Made by a program: the position numbers and the translations under genes. A stretch of 64,000 nucleotides of DNA from CAVSIP01 sp963728075 (GTDB taxonomy: Bacteria > Actinomycetota > Actinomycetes > JAFAQI01 > DASSKL01): NCBI GenBank assembly GCA_963728075.1, contig CAVSIP010000001.1:248001-312000 (forward strand), in the 5' to 3' direction. The notes beneath the pieces were generated by a model that was given only the letters and a program-made list of their open reading frames with translations, was not told the origin of the DNA and did no database searches. Position 1 is the stretch's first letter. Each line of letters begins with the position of its first letter. This document shows positions 8,940-17,455 of this stretch, piece after piece.

Positions 8940-10439
8940 CTACCTCGTGTAGTGCCAGCTGGTGCTGACCGCCCGCCCTTGCGGGGTGGCGGTGGCCTGG
9001 TACGTCAGGACCACCGTGCTGTCCACCCGCGCGTGCTCGCCGCACGACCCGTCGGATGCCGGCAGGCACGCCGTGAAGGTCACGGTGACATCGTGCCGAG
9101 CCTGGCTGATGGGCGGCGGCAGCAGGACGGTCGGTCCGGTGTACTTGCCGGCCGAGAGCTTGACGCTGTGCGCGATGATCCCGCGCTGGACGACCGGGGT
9201 GGTGATCTTCTTGGTCTTCAGGTCGAGGTCCGCGTTCGGTGCGTAGAGCGTGCCCTCGATCGAGACCGTGGCGTGGTCGTTGAGCTTGAGGAGGGGACCG
9301 CGCTGGGTCGCGTACCCGTAGGCCGTGCTGGCCGGGCCGTAGATGGCGATGGACTGCATCCCGGAGGAGTTCTGGTAGTCCTTGCCGCGGGGCGGGCACA
9401 GGTCGAGGTAACCGGCGTTCATGCTCAGCCTGGTCGCGCCTCCGAACACCCACTGCACGCCGTCCTGCATCCGGTCGCAGCCGCCGGGGACGTCGGGGAC
9501 CGTCGGGCTGTCCTCGTTCCAGCCGCGTGGTGCACCACCGATGACGTAGAGGTGCGGGTCGTCGATCTTCAGCTCGCCGTGCTTGCCGAAGTCGAAGTAG
9601 TAGGGACCGGGCTTGAACCACCAGATGGTGGTGTTGCCGACCGCGTTCTTCGGTGCCTTGTCCTTGTCCTTGCAGGCCTTGTCGAGTGCCTTGAAGTCGT
9701 CGCTGCTGGCGTACCTGCCGGGCTCGAAGGTCACCAGGGTGACCGTGCCGTTCACAGTTCCTGTGCACGTCGTGCCGGGGAACACCGCGTCGTTCACGTC
9801 GGCGGCAAGCGCCAGTGGCGCGTACTTCGGGTCCGTGGGCACGGTGGTCGTCGAGGTGCACCCCGGATCGATGTGTCCCTTGCTGTGGTCGTTGCACGCC
9901 TTCTTGTCCGCGGACAGCAGCCCGGACGTACCCGACGCACCGGCCGCGACGAGGGTGCTCTTCTTGTCGCGTACGGCGATCGGACCGCGGGAGTACACGT
10001 ACTTGTTGTTGCTCGCACCGATCGTCACGGTGCCGCCACCGTTCACCGTGACCCCGCCCGGGCCGAGGGCGGTGACGGCGTAGTCCGGCCGCGGCTGGTC
10101 GTCACCGTTGAGCGTCCAGCTGGTGCCCTCGCACGTGACCGACACCTGCACGCCGTTGACCGACTGCGTCGCCACGTGCGGGCAGCCGTTTCCCCAAGTC
10201 GAGTCGGTGCCGGCCTGCGCCGCCGCGACGAAGCTGTCCAGTGCCTGCTGCACCGCGACCTTCACGGCCCCGTCGGTGGCGTAGAGCGTGTCTCGCTGCA
10301 CCTTCAGGGAGCTGCTCTCCCGCATGCTCGTGAACGCGTAGCTCAGCGTGTACGACAGCGTCAGCGCGAACATCAGCATCACCAGCAGGGTGAGAGCGAG
10401 CGTGACCCCTTCGTCGTCGTGGAGCCGGTGGTGCCTCAT
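8940..10439 (-). CDS. PilX-like pilus-associated surface protein
   Basis: A 499-residue protein, last gene of the pilus operon. Residues 1-50 carry a DDEG motif directly before a hydrophobic helix (VTLALTLLVMLMFALT), like PilX-type minor components. The +5 position is Leu rather than Glu, so standard pilin packing is doubtful. The long remainder is rich in Gly, Thr, Asn and beta strand with eight or more cysteines, consistent with an exported beta-rich domain. The frame is open upstream, but the ATG at 10439 overlaps the preceding stop (ATGA) and fits the operon pattern. It could be a pilus-tip or surface adhesive component; no enzymatic motif seen. Confidence 0.75.
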   Translation of the reverse strand: MRHHRLHDDEGVTLALTLLVMLMFALTLSYTLSYAFTSMRESSSLKVQRDTLYATDGAVKVAVQQALDSFVAAAQAGTDSTWGNGCPHVATQSVNGVQVSVTCEGTSWTLNGDDQPRPDYAVTALGPGGVTVNGGGTVTIGASNNKYVYSRGPIAVRDKKSTLVAAGASGTSGLLSADKKACNDHSKGHIDPGCTSTTTVPTDPKYAPLALAADVNDAVFPGTTCTGTVNGTVTLVTFEPGRYASSDDFKALDKACKDKDKAPKNAVGNTTIWWFKPGPYYFDFGKHGELKIDDPHLYVIGGAPRGWNEDSPTVPDVPGGCDRMQDGVQWVFGGATRLSMNAGYLDLCPPRGKDYQNSSGMQSIAIYGPASTAYGYATQRGPLLKLNDHATVSIEGTLYAPNADLDLKTKKITTPVVQRGIIAHSVKLSAGKYTGPTVLLPPPISQARHDVTVTFTACLPASDGSCGEHARVDSTVVLTYQATATPQGRAVSTSWHYTR

Positions 10440-13051
10440 GGTGCTCTCCGGGTGGCTGACAGGGTGAATGACCAGGGGCTGGGCAGCTGGACCTTGCTGG
10501 TGTTGCCGGGACAGACCGGCAGGGACTTGTTCGAGGGGTCGAGAGGCACGCAGTCGATCGGGACCACCAGGCGGACCAGCCGGGCGCTCTCGCATCCATC
10601 GGCCGCAGGCTGGCCGTCGCAGGTCACCGTCGGCGGGTTCGCGAGCTTGCCACTGCTGTCATCGACCGCCCCCAGGAAGTGGCCGAGGGTGACCGAGCTG
10701 AGGTTGCTGACGTCGTAGCCGGCCGTGGCGTTCGCCGGGTCCTTCTGTGTCACGGTGCACGAGACCCGTTCCAGTGCCGGGGACGCGTCACCGCTGAGGT
10801 AGTACCCGGCGGCATTGAGCGACCCGGTGCCGGAGCCGTCGTCCCAGGCGAAGCTGATGAGCGGGTCCCGGTCGGCCAGGCAGACGGGGGACGGGATGTC
10901 GGCCAGCAGCTCCTGGTCGTCCTGGAACCATGACGTGCTGCCGCTGATGGTCGTGAGGATGCGCCCGCCGTCGCCGAACGCCCACTGCGCCGAGCCGCTG
11001 GGGGAGACGACGGCGTTGAGGGCCGCCGACACCCCGGAGTCCTGGTTCTGCCACACGCCCTGGTCCGCTCGGTCGCAGTGGTCGGTGCAGGCGGCGATGC
11101 GTCCGCCCGCCCCCACCGCGAACACGTGCTTGGGGTCCAACATCGCCAGGCCCCTGAAGTCTCCCGGCCACTCGACGGCCCACGCCGTGCCGTTCCAGTA
11201 CTCGACCCCGCTGGAACCGGCCAGCCAGATGTGGCCCGAGTCCTTGACCTGCAGTGCGCGGTACGTGCCCGTGCCTGGGTACTGGGTCACGCTGCCGTTG
11301 CCCGTGACGGCGCCGGTGTTCTTGTCGACGGTGGCCTTGTCACAGTTGCTCGTGCACAGGGCTCGGGTGCCGTTGATCCCTACTGCCCACACGTGGCTGT
11401 TGTCGATGTACGCCACGGCGCGCAGGTCCGGGAGCGCGGTTGCGCCGATCGGCTGCCATTTCGGGCTGCCGCCCTTGCAGTTCGCCGTGCACAGCAGCCA
11501 GGTGCCGCCGTCGCCGACCACGGCGACATGGGTGTCGTCCTTGTACGACAGCCCGCGCAGGACCGTCCCCGCGGGAACGAGGCTGTCAGGCGGGGAGACG
11601 TCGACCGCGGAGGCGCCGTTCCAGTACCAGACCTGGCCGCCGGAGCCCGCAACCCACAGGTTGTTCATGTCCTTGCCCGACACCGCGTAGAGGTCGGCGC
11701 CGCCGAACGCGGCCACGGGGCCGCCCTGCCAGGTTCCTGATGTGTAGGTGAGCAGCGTGCCGCCGGCGCCGACGGCCACCCCGTTGCCGGAGTCCTTGAA
11801 CCAGGCCGCGTTGAGCGTCGCGCCCGTCGGTGACGTCTGCGGACCCCACGGTGAGCGGGAGGCCGTCTCGATGAGGCCGTTGGTGCCCACGGCGACGATG
11901 TGCGACTGGTCGAGCGCGGCGACGGCTTGTAGGTCTCCGGTCGCGTCGGGGTCTCCCGTCAGGGCCTGCCAGCTGTCCTGCGAGGAGGTGGGCAGCTGGT
12001 CGCAGGAGTTCAGTCCGGCGTCCGGACCTGATCCGCTCGGGGGCTCGTAGCAGAGCATCGTGGGCTGGTCGCCGACCGCCCACACGTGCGTGTCGTCGAT
12101 GCCGGCGATGCCGTTCAGTGCGGGCTGGCCGGCGGCCTGCTGCTGCCAGACGGGGTTGTTGTCCTTGCAGTGGTCGGTGCACTTCCAGACCTGCCCGCCG
12201 CTGCCCGTCGAGACCGTGGCCCAGGCCAGCTTGTCGGAGTAGGTGAAGACGCCGGTCACCTGGCCGGACAGCACGGTTCCGTTGCTCTGCACAGTGACGT
12301 GCGCGAAGAAGTCCGTCGACGCGAGCGTGACCCCACTGGCGCTGCCGATCATGCCGCGGGTCCCGTCCCCGTAGAAGGACAGGCTGGTGAGATCCGCAGA
12401 CGTAGCCGCCGGCAGCTTCGACCAGGTCCCGCCGCCGTTGGTGGTCTTGAGGATGGTGCCCCCGGTGCCGACGGCGATGCCGTTGCTGGAGTCCAGGAAG
12501 TAGACGGCGCGAAGGTTGGCGGTGGTGTTGGAGGCCTGCGGGGTCCAGGTGCTCCCGCCATCGCTGGTGACCAGGATCGTTCCGCCATCACCGACGGCCC
12601 AGACGTGCACGGCGTCGTTCGGGGGAGAGGCGACGCCGTACAGGTTCACCGTGACGCCGCTGTCGACGCGATTCCACGTGTCGCCGGACCAGAAGGCGTC
12701 GCCGCTGTCACTGGAGATGATCGTGCCCCGGTCACCCACCGCCCACGCCGCGGTCGGACTGCTGAACGTCGCGGCGTGCAGGTTCACGCCCTGCTGCACG
12801 ATGCGTGTCGTGTAGACGCTGTCCGAGGACTGCACGTCGGTGCTGAAGAAGCTCGAGGCGAGCTGCGGGTCGTGGCTCTGGTAGAAGCCGTCCACGACCT
12901 GAGCGGTGTCGTGGACGCCCACATAGATGACCGCGGTCAGCGGGGCCATGATGATGGCCATCACGACGGTCGCGACGAGCAGCTCGGCGAGGGTGAACCC
13001 GGCGTCGTCGGCGGCGAGCCGGCGACCGAGCCGTCGCACGAACGCGCTCAC
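10436..13051 (-). CDS. PilW-like minor pilin with inserted giant beta-propeller
   Basis: An 871-residue protein. Residues 1-18 are the basic leader and Gly18|Phe19 is the prepilin peptidase site, followed by TLAELL with Glu at +5 and a hydrophobic helix. After about residue 85 (TDVQSSDSV) the pilin core is interrupted by about 600 residues containing some fourteen repeats centred on WAVGDGGTI-like motifs. These resemble YCF48/BNR propeller blades and carry several Cys-containing loops. The pilin-like beta core resumes near residue 690 (LISFAWDDG). Ordinary PilW proteins have about 200-300 residues, so this one is greatly enlarged. It is translationally coupled to both neighbours by ATGA overlaps. 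A pilus-tip adhesin or sensor role is inferred. Confidence 0.88.
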   Translation of the reverse strand: MSAFVRRLGRRLAADDAGFTLAELLVATVVMAIIMAPLTAVIYVGVHDTAQVVDGFYQSHDPQLASSFFSTDVQSSDSVYTTRIVQQGVNLHAATFSSPTAAWAVGDRGTIISSDSGDAFWSGDTWNRVDSGVTVNLYGVASPPNDAVHVWAVGDGGTILVTSDGGSTWTPQASNTTANLRAVYFLDSSNGIAVGTGGTILKTTNGGGTWSKLPAATSADLTSLSFYGDGTRGMIGSASGVTLASTDFFAHVTVQSNGTVLSGQVTGVFTYSDKLAWATVSTGSGGQVWKCTDHCKDNNPVWQQQAAGQPALNGIAGIDDTHVWAVGDQPTMLCYEPPSGSGPDAGLNSCDQLPTSSQDSWQALTGDPDATGDLQAVAALDQSHIVAVGTNGLIETASRSPWGPQTSPTGATLNAAWFKDSGNGVAVGAGGTLLTYTSGTWQGGPVAAFGGADLYAVSGKDMNNLWVAGSGGQVWYWNGASAVDVSPPDSLVPAGTVLRGLSYKDDTHVAVVGDGGTWLLCTANCKGGSPKWQPIGATALPDLRAVAYIDNSHVWAVGINGTRALCTSNCDKATVDKNTGAVTGNGSVTQYPGTGTYRALQVKDSGHIWLAGSSGVEYWNGTAWAVEWPGDFRGLAMLDPKHVFAVGAGGRIAACTDHCDRADQGVWQNQDSGVSAALNAVVSPSGSAQWAFGDGGRILTTISGSTSWFQDDQELLADIPSPVCLADRDPLISFAWDDGSGTGSLNAAGYYLSGDASPALERVSCTVTQKDPANATAGYDVSNLSSVTLGHFLGAVDDSSGKLANPPTVTCDGQPAADGCESARLVRLVVPIDCVPLDPSNKSLPVCPGNTSKVQLPSPWSFTLSATRRAP

Positions 13052-13479
13052 GGCGCCGTCCTCAGCACGACCTCGGTGCGCATGACCTCCGCACCGGTGC
13101 TGTCCGTGACGCTGACGGTGAGGCGTTGGACGTTCGCGCCCTCGGCGCCGCAGCTCGCGGCGAAGGCGGCCGGCGACGAGTCCTTCACCCAGTAGGCGAT
13201 GTCGGAGACCTTCACCGTGTACCCGTCGGTCGTCGTGGGGAGGTACGCCGGGCTGCAGGACGCGTAGGTGGTGGCGTCGGCCTGCAGCCCGGCGGCGTAG
13301 GTGCGCGTGAGCGTCTCCGCCCGGGACAGGGAGCGGGTCAGCCTCTGGTTCTGGGCCGCGCTGAGGAACCCGGTGATGACCGCCGCCACGAGCACGCCCA
13401 TGATCGACAGCGCGATGAGCACCTCGATCAAGGTGTCACCGCGGTCGTCACGCGCTGGTCCGCTCGGCGGCGTCATCAT
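13048..13479 (-). CDS. minor pilin (PilV/GspI-like)
   Basis: A 143-residue prepilin-like protein. A short hydrophilic leader ends in DDRG, with Asp at +1, and is followed by TLIEVLIALSIMGVLVA, which places Glu at +5 and gives the canonical N-terminal helix. The globular part has two cysteines and an Ala/Ser/Thr-rich sheet. It overlaps the propeller-bearing pilin gene by ATGA, and the two proteins probably assemble together at the pilus tip, as minor pilins do in other systems. No unusual truncation. Confidence 0.85.
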   Translation of the reverse strand: MMTPPSGPARDDRGDTLIEVLIALSIMGVLVAAVITGFLSAAQNQRLTRSLSRAETLTRTYAAGLQADATTYASCSPAYLPTTTDGYTVKVSDIAYWVKDSSPAAFAASCGAEGANVQRLTVSVTDSTGAEVMRTEVVLRTAP

Positions 13480-13540
13480 CGGTGACTTCTTCGGCTATGC
13501 GCAGTTGCCAGCGCCGGTGAGGCTGTAGCTGGCTGCTGCG

Positions 13541-13864
13541 CTATCGTCGTGACAGGTCCGGCTGCCACAGGGTCACGGTGAAGTCACGCGGTATGTCATG
13601 CAGGAAGCCCGGCGTCTTCAGGTCCTGCTGGGTCGGCGAGTGTGCCGGGTTGCCTTGGTCTTGCGCGAAGAAGGCCTCTTCGGCGGTCTGGATGGTCTTC
13701 TTGCTGGTGTCGCAGGCCGTGGTCTGGCCGCGGTCGGTCACGCCGCCGACGGAGAAGACCACGATCGCGGCGAGGATGCCGAGGATGACGATGACGATGA
13801 GCAGCTCGATGAGGGTGAAGCCGCGGTCGTTGTCCTGCTGGATTGTCTGAATGCGCTTGATCAC
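13541..13864 (-). CDS. pilA: major type IV pilin (PilA-like)
   Basis: A 107-residue prepilin. The leader ends in DRG, the mature N-terminus is FTLIELLIVIVILGILAAIV, and Glu lies at +5, giving a textbook class III N-terminal methylation motif. The mature part is short (about 92 residues) with one cysteine and no disulphide-bounded D-region, as in several actinobacterial PilA proteins. It is the first small pilin gene after pilC and has AAAGGA upstream of the GTG start, in a 119-base gap that holds a hairpin and a possible TACTCT -10 box. It is therefore a good candidate for the abundant structural subunit. Confidence 0.9.
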   Translation of the reverse strand: MIKRIQTIQQDNDRGFTLIELLIVIVILGILAAIVVFSVGGVTDRGQTTACDTSKKTIQTAEEAFFAQDQGNPAHSPTQQDLKTPGFLHDIPRDFTVTLWQPDLSRR

Positions 13865-13928
13865 GGGATGAGTCCTTTCAGGGAAAGTCGGGGAGAGTAG
13901 GAGGCCAACAGGTCATCAGGGGTCGACG

Positions 13929-13951
13929 CTGCTCTCACCTCCCCAGAGCAG
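13929..13951 (-). terminator. hairpin between pilC and pilA
   Basis: Seven-base arms CTGCTCT and AGAGCAG flank a nine-base loop. The hairpin lies after the pilC stop and before the pilin start on the transcribed strand, with no U-tract. It may be a processing or attenuation site that lets pilA mRNA accumulate separately from pilBC. Confidence 0.3.
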
Positions 13952-13983
13952 GGACGTCGCCGATGCACGGTCAGGTGGTGGCA

Positions 13984-15138
13984 TCAGCTGGTCCCGACCT
14001 GCTTGTAGATGCCGTACATCGCCGAGACGAGCGCGATGGCGACGAACCCCACGACGAGACCCACGCCGAGGATGACGATGGGCTCGAAGAGGCTGGTGAA
14101 CCGCTTGATCTCGTGGTCGAGCTCGCGGTCGAAGTAGGTGGCAGCGGTGGACAGCTGCTGGTCCAGGGAGCCGGTGTTCTCCCCGACGCGCAGCATCTGG
14201 CGCGCCGCGGCCGGGAACAGTCCCGTACGGGCCAGAGGCGTGGCCAGGCCCTCGCCACGGAGCATGCCCTCGCGGGCGTCGGTCAGGGCGGTGCGGAACA
14301 CCCGGTTGGTCATGGCGTGCGCGGTGACGAGCATCGCGTCCGGCAGGGGGACGCCCGTGCGCACCATCGAGCCGAGGGTGCGGCAGAACCGCTCGAGCAT
14401 CGCGTGGCTGACCAGACTGCCGACCGCCGGCATGCGCAGCAGCAGCCGGTCGCGCGTGGCGCGGCCCTGCTCGGTCCGGACCATCCACAGCACGGCGGCG
14501 ACGAGCCCCAGGGTCAGCGTGGCGGGGACGTACCACTGGTGGTGCGCGAAGCGGGAGAGGCCGAGCAGCATCCGGGTCGCGAGGGGCAGCTTCGCGTGCA
14601 GCTGCGCGAAGAAGACCTCGAACCGCGGCAGCACGTACACGGTGAGGATGAAGACCACGCCGATCGACATGACGACGACGATCGCGGGATAGGTGAGCGC
14701 GGACGTCACCTTGCGCCGGGCGTCGAGGTCGCGCTCGATGTAGTCGCCCAGCTGGTCCAGTGCGTTGTCGAGGCTGCCGGTCGTCTCGGCCGAGTGCAGG
14801 ATTCCGATGTAGTAGGCCGGGAAGACGGCCTCGTGCCGGCCGAACGCGTCGGCCAGCGTGGAGCCGCCCTTCAGTGCCTCGATGATGTCGGCGAGGACCT
14901 TCTGGAAGGTCTTGTTCCCCATGTCCTCCGCGATGACCGACAGTGCCTCCGTCACCGGGATCCCGGCGCGGATGAACACCGCGAACTGGCGGGAGAAGTG
15001 CATGAGGTCCTTGCGCGGCACCTTCTTCGAGTGCAGCTCCAGCCTGGACAGCAGGCTCAGGGCGCCGCGCGGCGCCGCGTCGGTCGTCGGCTCGTCGGAC
15101 TGCCGGGCACCACGCCTGCGGCGAAGTTCGAGCGTCAT
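13984..15138 (-). CDS. pilC: PilC/GspF-like inner-membrane platform protein
   Basis: A 384-residue protein with two tandem T2SSF domains. The first (about 45-165) includes RQFAVFIRAGIPVTEAL. The second (about 250-370) includes RFCRTLGSMVRTGVPLPDAM. Three long hydrophobic helices occur near residues 150-170, 200-225 and 355-380. It is the membrane platform on which PilB and PilT act. It follows pilB by 15 bases and is clearly co-transcribed with it. Length and domain layout are normal. Confidence 0.93.
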   Translation of the reverse strand: MTLELRRRRGARQSDEPTTDAAPRGALSLLSRLELHSKKVPRKDLMHFSRQFAVFIRAGIPVTEALSVIAEDMGNKTFQKVLADIIEALKGGSTLADAFGRHEAVFPAYYIGILHSAETTGSLDNALDQLGDYIERDLDARRKVTSALTYPAIVVVMSIGVVFILTVYVLPRFEVFFAQLHAKLPLATRMLLGLSRFAHHQWYVPATLTLGLVAAVLWMVRTEQGRATRDRLLLRMPAVGSLVSHAMLERFCRTLGSMVRTGVPLPDAMLVTAHAMTNRVFRTALTDAREGMLRGEGLATPLARTGLFPAAARQMLRVGENTGSLDQQLSTAATYFDRELDHEIKRFTSLFEPIVILGVGLVVGFVAIALVSAMYGIYKQVGTS

Positions 15139-15153
15139 CGTTCGATCACCCCG

Positions 15154-17010
15154 CTAGTAGGCGTAGATGGCACGGACGACCTCGGAGATGGTCGTCACGT
15201 CGTTCTCGACGAGGGTCAGGGCTTCGTGCTGCAGCGTCCGCATGCCCTGGGCGACGGCCATGCGCTTGAGCTCGTCGTGGGCAGCCCAGCCGACCACCAG
15301 CCGCTTGATCTCGGGGGTGACGCGGAGCATCTCGTACACCCCGATGCGGTCCTGGTACCCGGTGCCGGAGCACAGGTTGCAGCCCGTCCCTGCGTAGAAG
15401 GTCTCCTTGCGCTTGCCGCCCGCCTCGAGGTAGAAGGCGAGCTCCTCCTCGGTGGGCTCGTACGGGGCCTTGCAGTAGTCGCACGTCCGCCGGACCAGCC
15501 GCTGGCCCACGACCGCGATGACCGACGACGCGATGAGGAACGACTCCACGCCCATGTCGAGGAACCGGTGCAGGGCCGCCACGGCGTCGGTCGCGTGCAG
15601 CGAGGACAGGACGAAGTGGCCCGTGAGCGCGGACTGCACCGCGATCCGTGCGGTGTCGACGTCGCGGATCTCTCCGACGAGGATGACGTCCGGGTCCTGC
15701 CGCAGGATCGACTTCAGCCCGCTGGCGAACGTGATACCGGCCTGCTCGTTGGTCTGGATCTGGTTGATGGACGGGAAGACGTACTCGACCGGGTCCTCGA
15801 TCGTCATGACGTTGCGGTGGGACTCGTTGACCTCGCTCAGTGACGCGTAGAGCGTGGTCGTCTTGCCGGCGCCGGTCGGCCCGACGCAGAGCACCATGCC
15901 GAACGGCGCCCGGATGAGCTTCGAGAAGGCGGCGTGGGTGTCGGCCGGCATGCCGAGGTCGCTGAGCCGGTAGAGCGAGCGGGACTTGTCGAGCATGCGC
16001 AGCACGACCTTCTCGCCCCAGTGGACGCCGGTGGTCGCGACGCGGATGTCCACGTCCCGCCCGTCGACGTCCATCGCGATCTGGCCGTCCTGCGAGCGCC
16101 GCCGCTCGACGATGTTCATCTCGGCGAGGATCTTGATCCGGCTGGTCAGGGCCGGCCCCATCTGCGCCGGCAGGGCCAGGACGTCGTGCAGCGCACCGTC
16201 GATGCGGAAGCGCACGCGTACCCGGTCGTCCTGCGGCTCGATGTGGACGTCGGAGGCGCGATCCCGCAGCGCCTGGGTGATGATCTTGTTGACCACCTGG
16301 ACGACCGGGGCGTCAGCGCCCTGGCCGGCCTGCTCCAGGTCGTCGCGGCCACGGGCCTGGAGGCGGGTCGCCTCGGTGGCCTGGAACGCGGCCACCTGGT
16401 CGTCCACGTCCGCGAGGGCGCGGTACGCCTGGTCCACGACGCGGAGCACCTCGGCGTGGCTCGCGACGACCATGCGCACGGCGCGGCCCAGATGCTCCGC
16501 GAGCATCTCGTGGACGTGGGCCGAGGGGTCGCCGACGGCGACGACCACCGTGCCGTCGTCCTCGAGCCGCAGCGGCACGGCGGCGAGACCACGTGCAAGG
16601 GACTCGGAGAGCAGCTCGGGCATGCCCGGCTCCGGCCCGTGCTGGCGCAGGTCGATGACAGACAGCCCGTGCTGGGCTGCCAGGGTGTCGGCCAGGTCGC
16701 GCTCCGTCAGGGCCCCGAGCTCCACCAGCAGCGTGCCCAGGTACTTGCCGGAGACCGACTGCTGAAGCAGGGCCTCGGCGACCTGGTTGGGGGTCACCTT
16801 CTGCTCTGAGATCAGCAGGTCGCCCAGCCGAGGGCGGTCCGGCGAGTACCGCTGGTGGCGCGGCGGGGGGGATGCCACCGTTGTCGAACCGCCCTCGCTG
16901 GAGTCGTCGGGAGCAGGGGCCGCTGGGGGCGCGGCATCCGTGCTACCGGCGCGCCCCGGGCGCGTTCTCATGAAGACCATCGACTGCACGCCACCTTCGT
17001 GCTCAGGCAC
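15154..17010 (-). CDS. pilB: PilB-like type IV pilus assembly ATPase
   Basis: A 618-residue extension ATPase. After a Pro/Ser-rich variable N-terminus it has a MshEN/GspE-N domain (about 60-170), a linker and the secretion ATPase core. The core carries Walker A GPTGAGKTT near 376, Asp box TIEDPVEYVF, Walker B DVILVGEIRD and His box HFVLSSLHATD. Two C-x2-C pairs (CDYC near 509 and CNLC near 543) form the zinc subdomain of PilB/GspE. The GTG at 17010 gives the longest form; ATG codons at 16980 and 16971 are alternatives. First gene of the pilB-pilC-pilin operon. Confidence 0.93.
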   Translation of the reverse strand: MPEHEGGVQSMVFMRTRPGRAGSTDAAPPAAPAPDDSSEGGSTTVASPPPRHQRYSPDRPRLGDLLISEQKVTPNQVAEALLQQSVSGKYLGTLLVELGALTERDLADTLAAQHGLSVIDLRQHGPEPGMPELLSESLARGLAAVPLRLEDDGTVVVAVGDPSAHVHEMLAEHLGRAVRMVVASHAEVLRVVDQAYRALADVDDQVAAFQATEATRLQARGRDDLEQAGQGADAPVVQVVNKIITQALRDRASDVHIEPQDDRVRVRFRIDGALHDVLALPAQMGPALTSRIKILAEMNIVERRRSQDGQIAMDVDGRDVDIRVATTGVHWGEKVVLRMLDKSRSLYRLSDLGMPADTHAAFSKLIRAPFGMVLCVGPTGAGKTTTLYASLSEVNESHRNVMTIEDPVEYVFPSINQIQTNEQAGITFASGLKSILRQDPDVILVGEIRDVDTARIAVQSALTGHFVLSSLHATDAVAALHRFLDMGVESFLIASSVIAVVGQRLVRRTCDYCKAPYEPTEEELAFYLEAGGKRKETFYAGTGCNLCSGTGYQDRIGVYEMLRVTPEIKRLVVGWAAHDELKRMAVAQGMRTLQHEALTLVENDVTTISEVVRAIYAY

Positions 17011-17107
17011 CGCCCTCTTGGATGGGAGGCGCCGTCACAGATCGTGTCGGCACGATCACCGTCCGCTGTAGTCGGCGATGGTCCCGCAGATGAGGCCCTG
17101 TGGGCCC

Positions 17108-17136
17108 TTGACCCTGCGTATCCGACCGCCTACACT
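17108..17136 (+). promoter_or_regulatory. orphan plus-strand promoter-like sequence
   Basis: TTGACC at 17108-17113 and TACACT at 17131-17136 are separated by exactly 17 bases, a near-ideal housekeeping promoter. It points rightward into a region where every gene runs leftward, so it would give an antisense or small RNA. No convincing plus-strand ORF follows. It may also be a chance match. Confidence 0.3.
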
Positions 17137-17162
17137 GCGTCGATCTTTCGGGGGAGTCGAGG

Positions 17163-17402
17163 TCAGCGAGTCAGCCAGCCGGCGATCGCCAGCCCGAGCA
17201 GGGCAGCGATGGAACCGGCGCCCAGCAGCACGAAAGCCGCCTCGCCGGGTCGGGTACGTACGAGACGCCCGAGCAGCCGCACGGCTGACCACCCGCTCTC
17301 GTCGGCGTCACTGGGCAGGCATCGCAGGTTCACGACGTACGCCGGGCCCCCCTCGCGCCCGGCGTGTCGCCCATCCTCCCAGGGGCAGGACCCGGTGACC
17401 AT
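17163..17402 (-). CDS. possible small membrane protein
   Basis: This is the only coding candidate in the 445-base gap between pilB and the response regulator. The ORF gives 79 residues from ATG 17402, or 56 from an internal GTG. The C-terminal third is a convincing transmembrane helix (AAFVLLGAGSIAALLGLAIA) preceded by Arg-rich positively charged residues. Third-position GC is somewhat lower than in neighbours. No homology recognised. The rest of the gap holds only the promoter-like sequence at 17108 and the pilB leader. Confidence 0.35.
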   Translation of the reverse strand: MVTGSCPWEDGRHAGREGGPAYVVNLRCLPSDADESGWSAVRLLGRLVRTRPGEAAFVLLGAGSIAALLGLAIAGWLTR

Positions 17403-17455
17403 CGGTCAGCCGGGTCGGCCCGCCTCAGCCGAACGGGTGACCGCACCCGCGGACG

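Noticed and set aside
17078..17398. Plus-strand ORF after the orphan promoter
   Set aside because: Arg-rich sequence without structure or ribosome binding site; not a credible protein.
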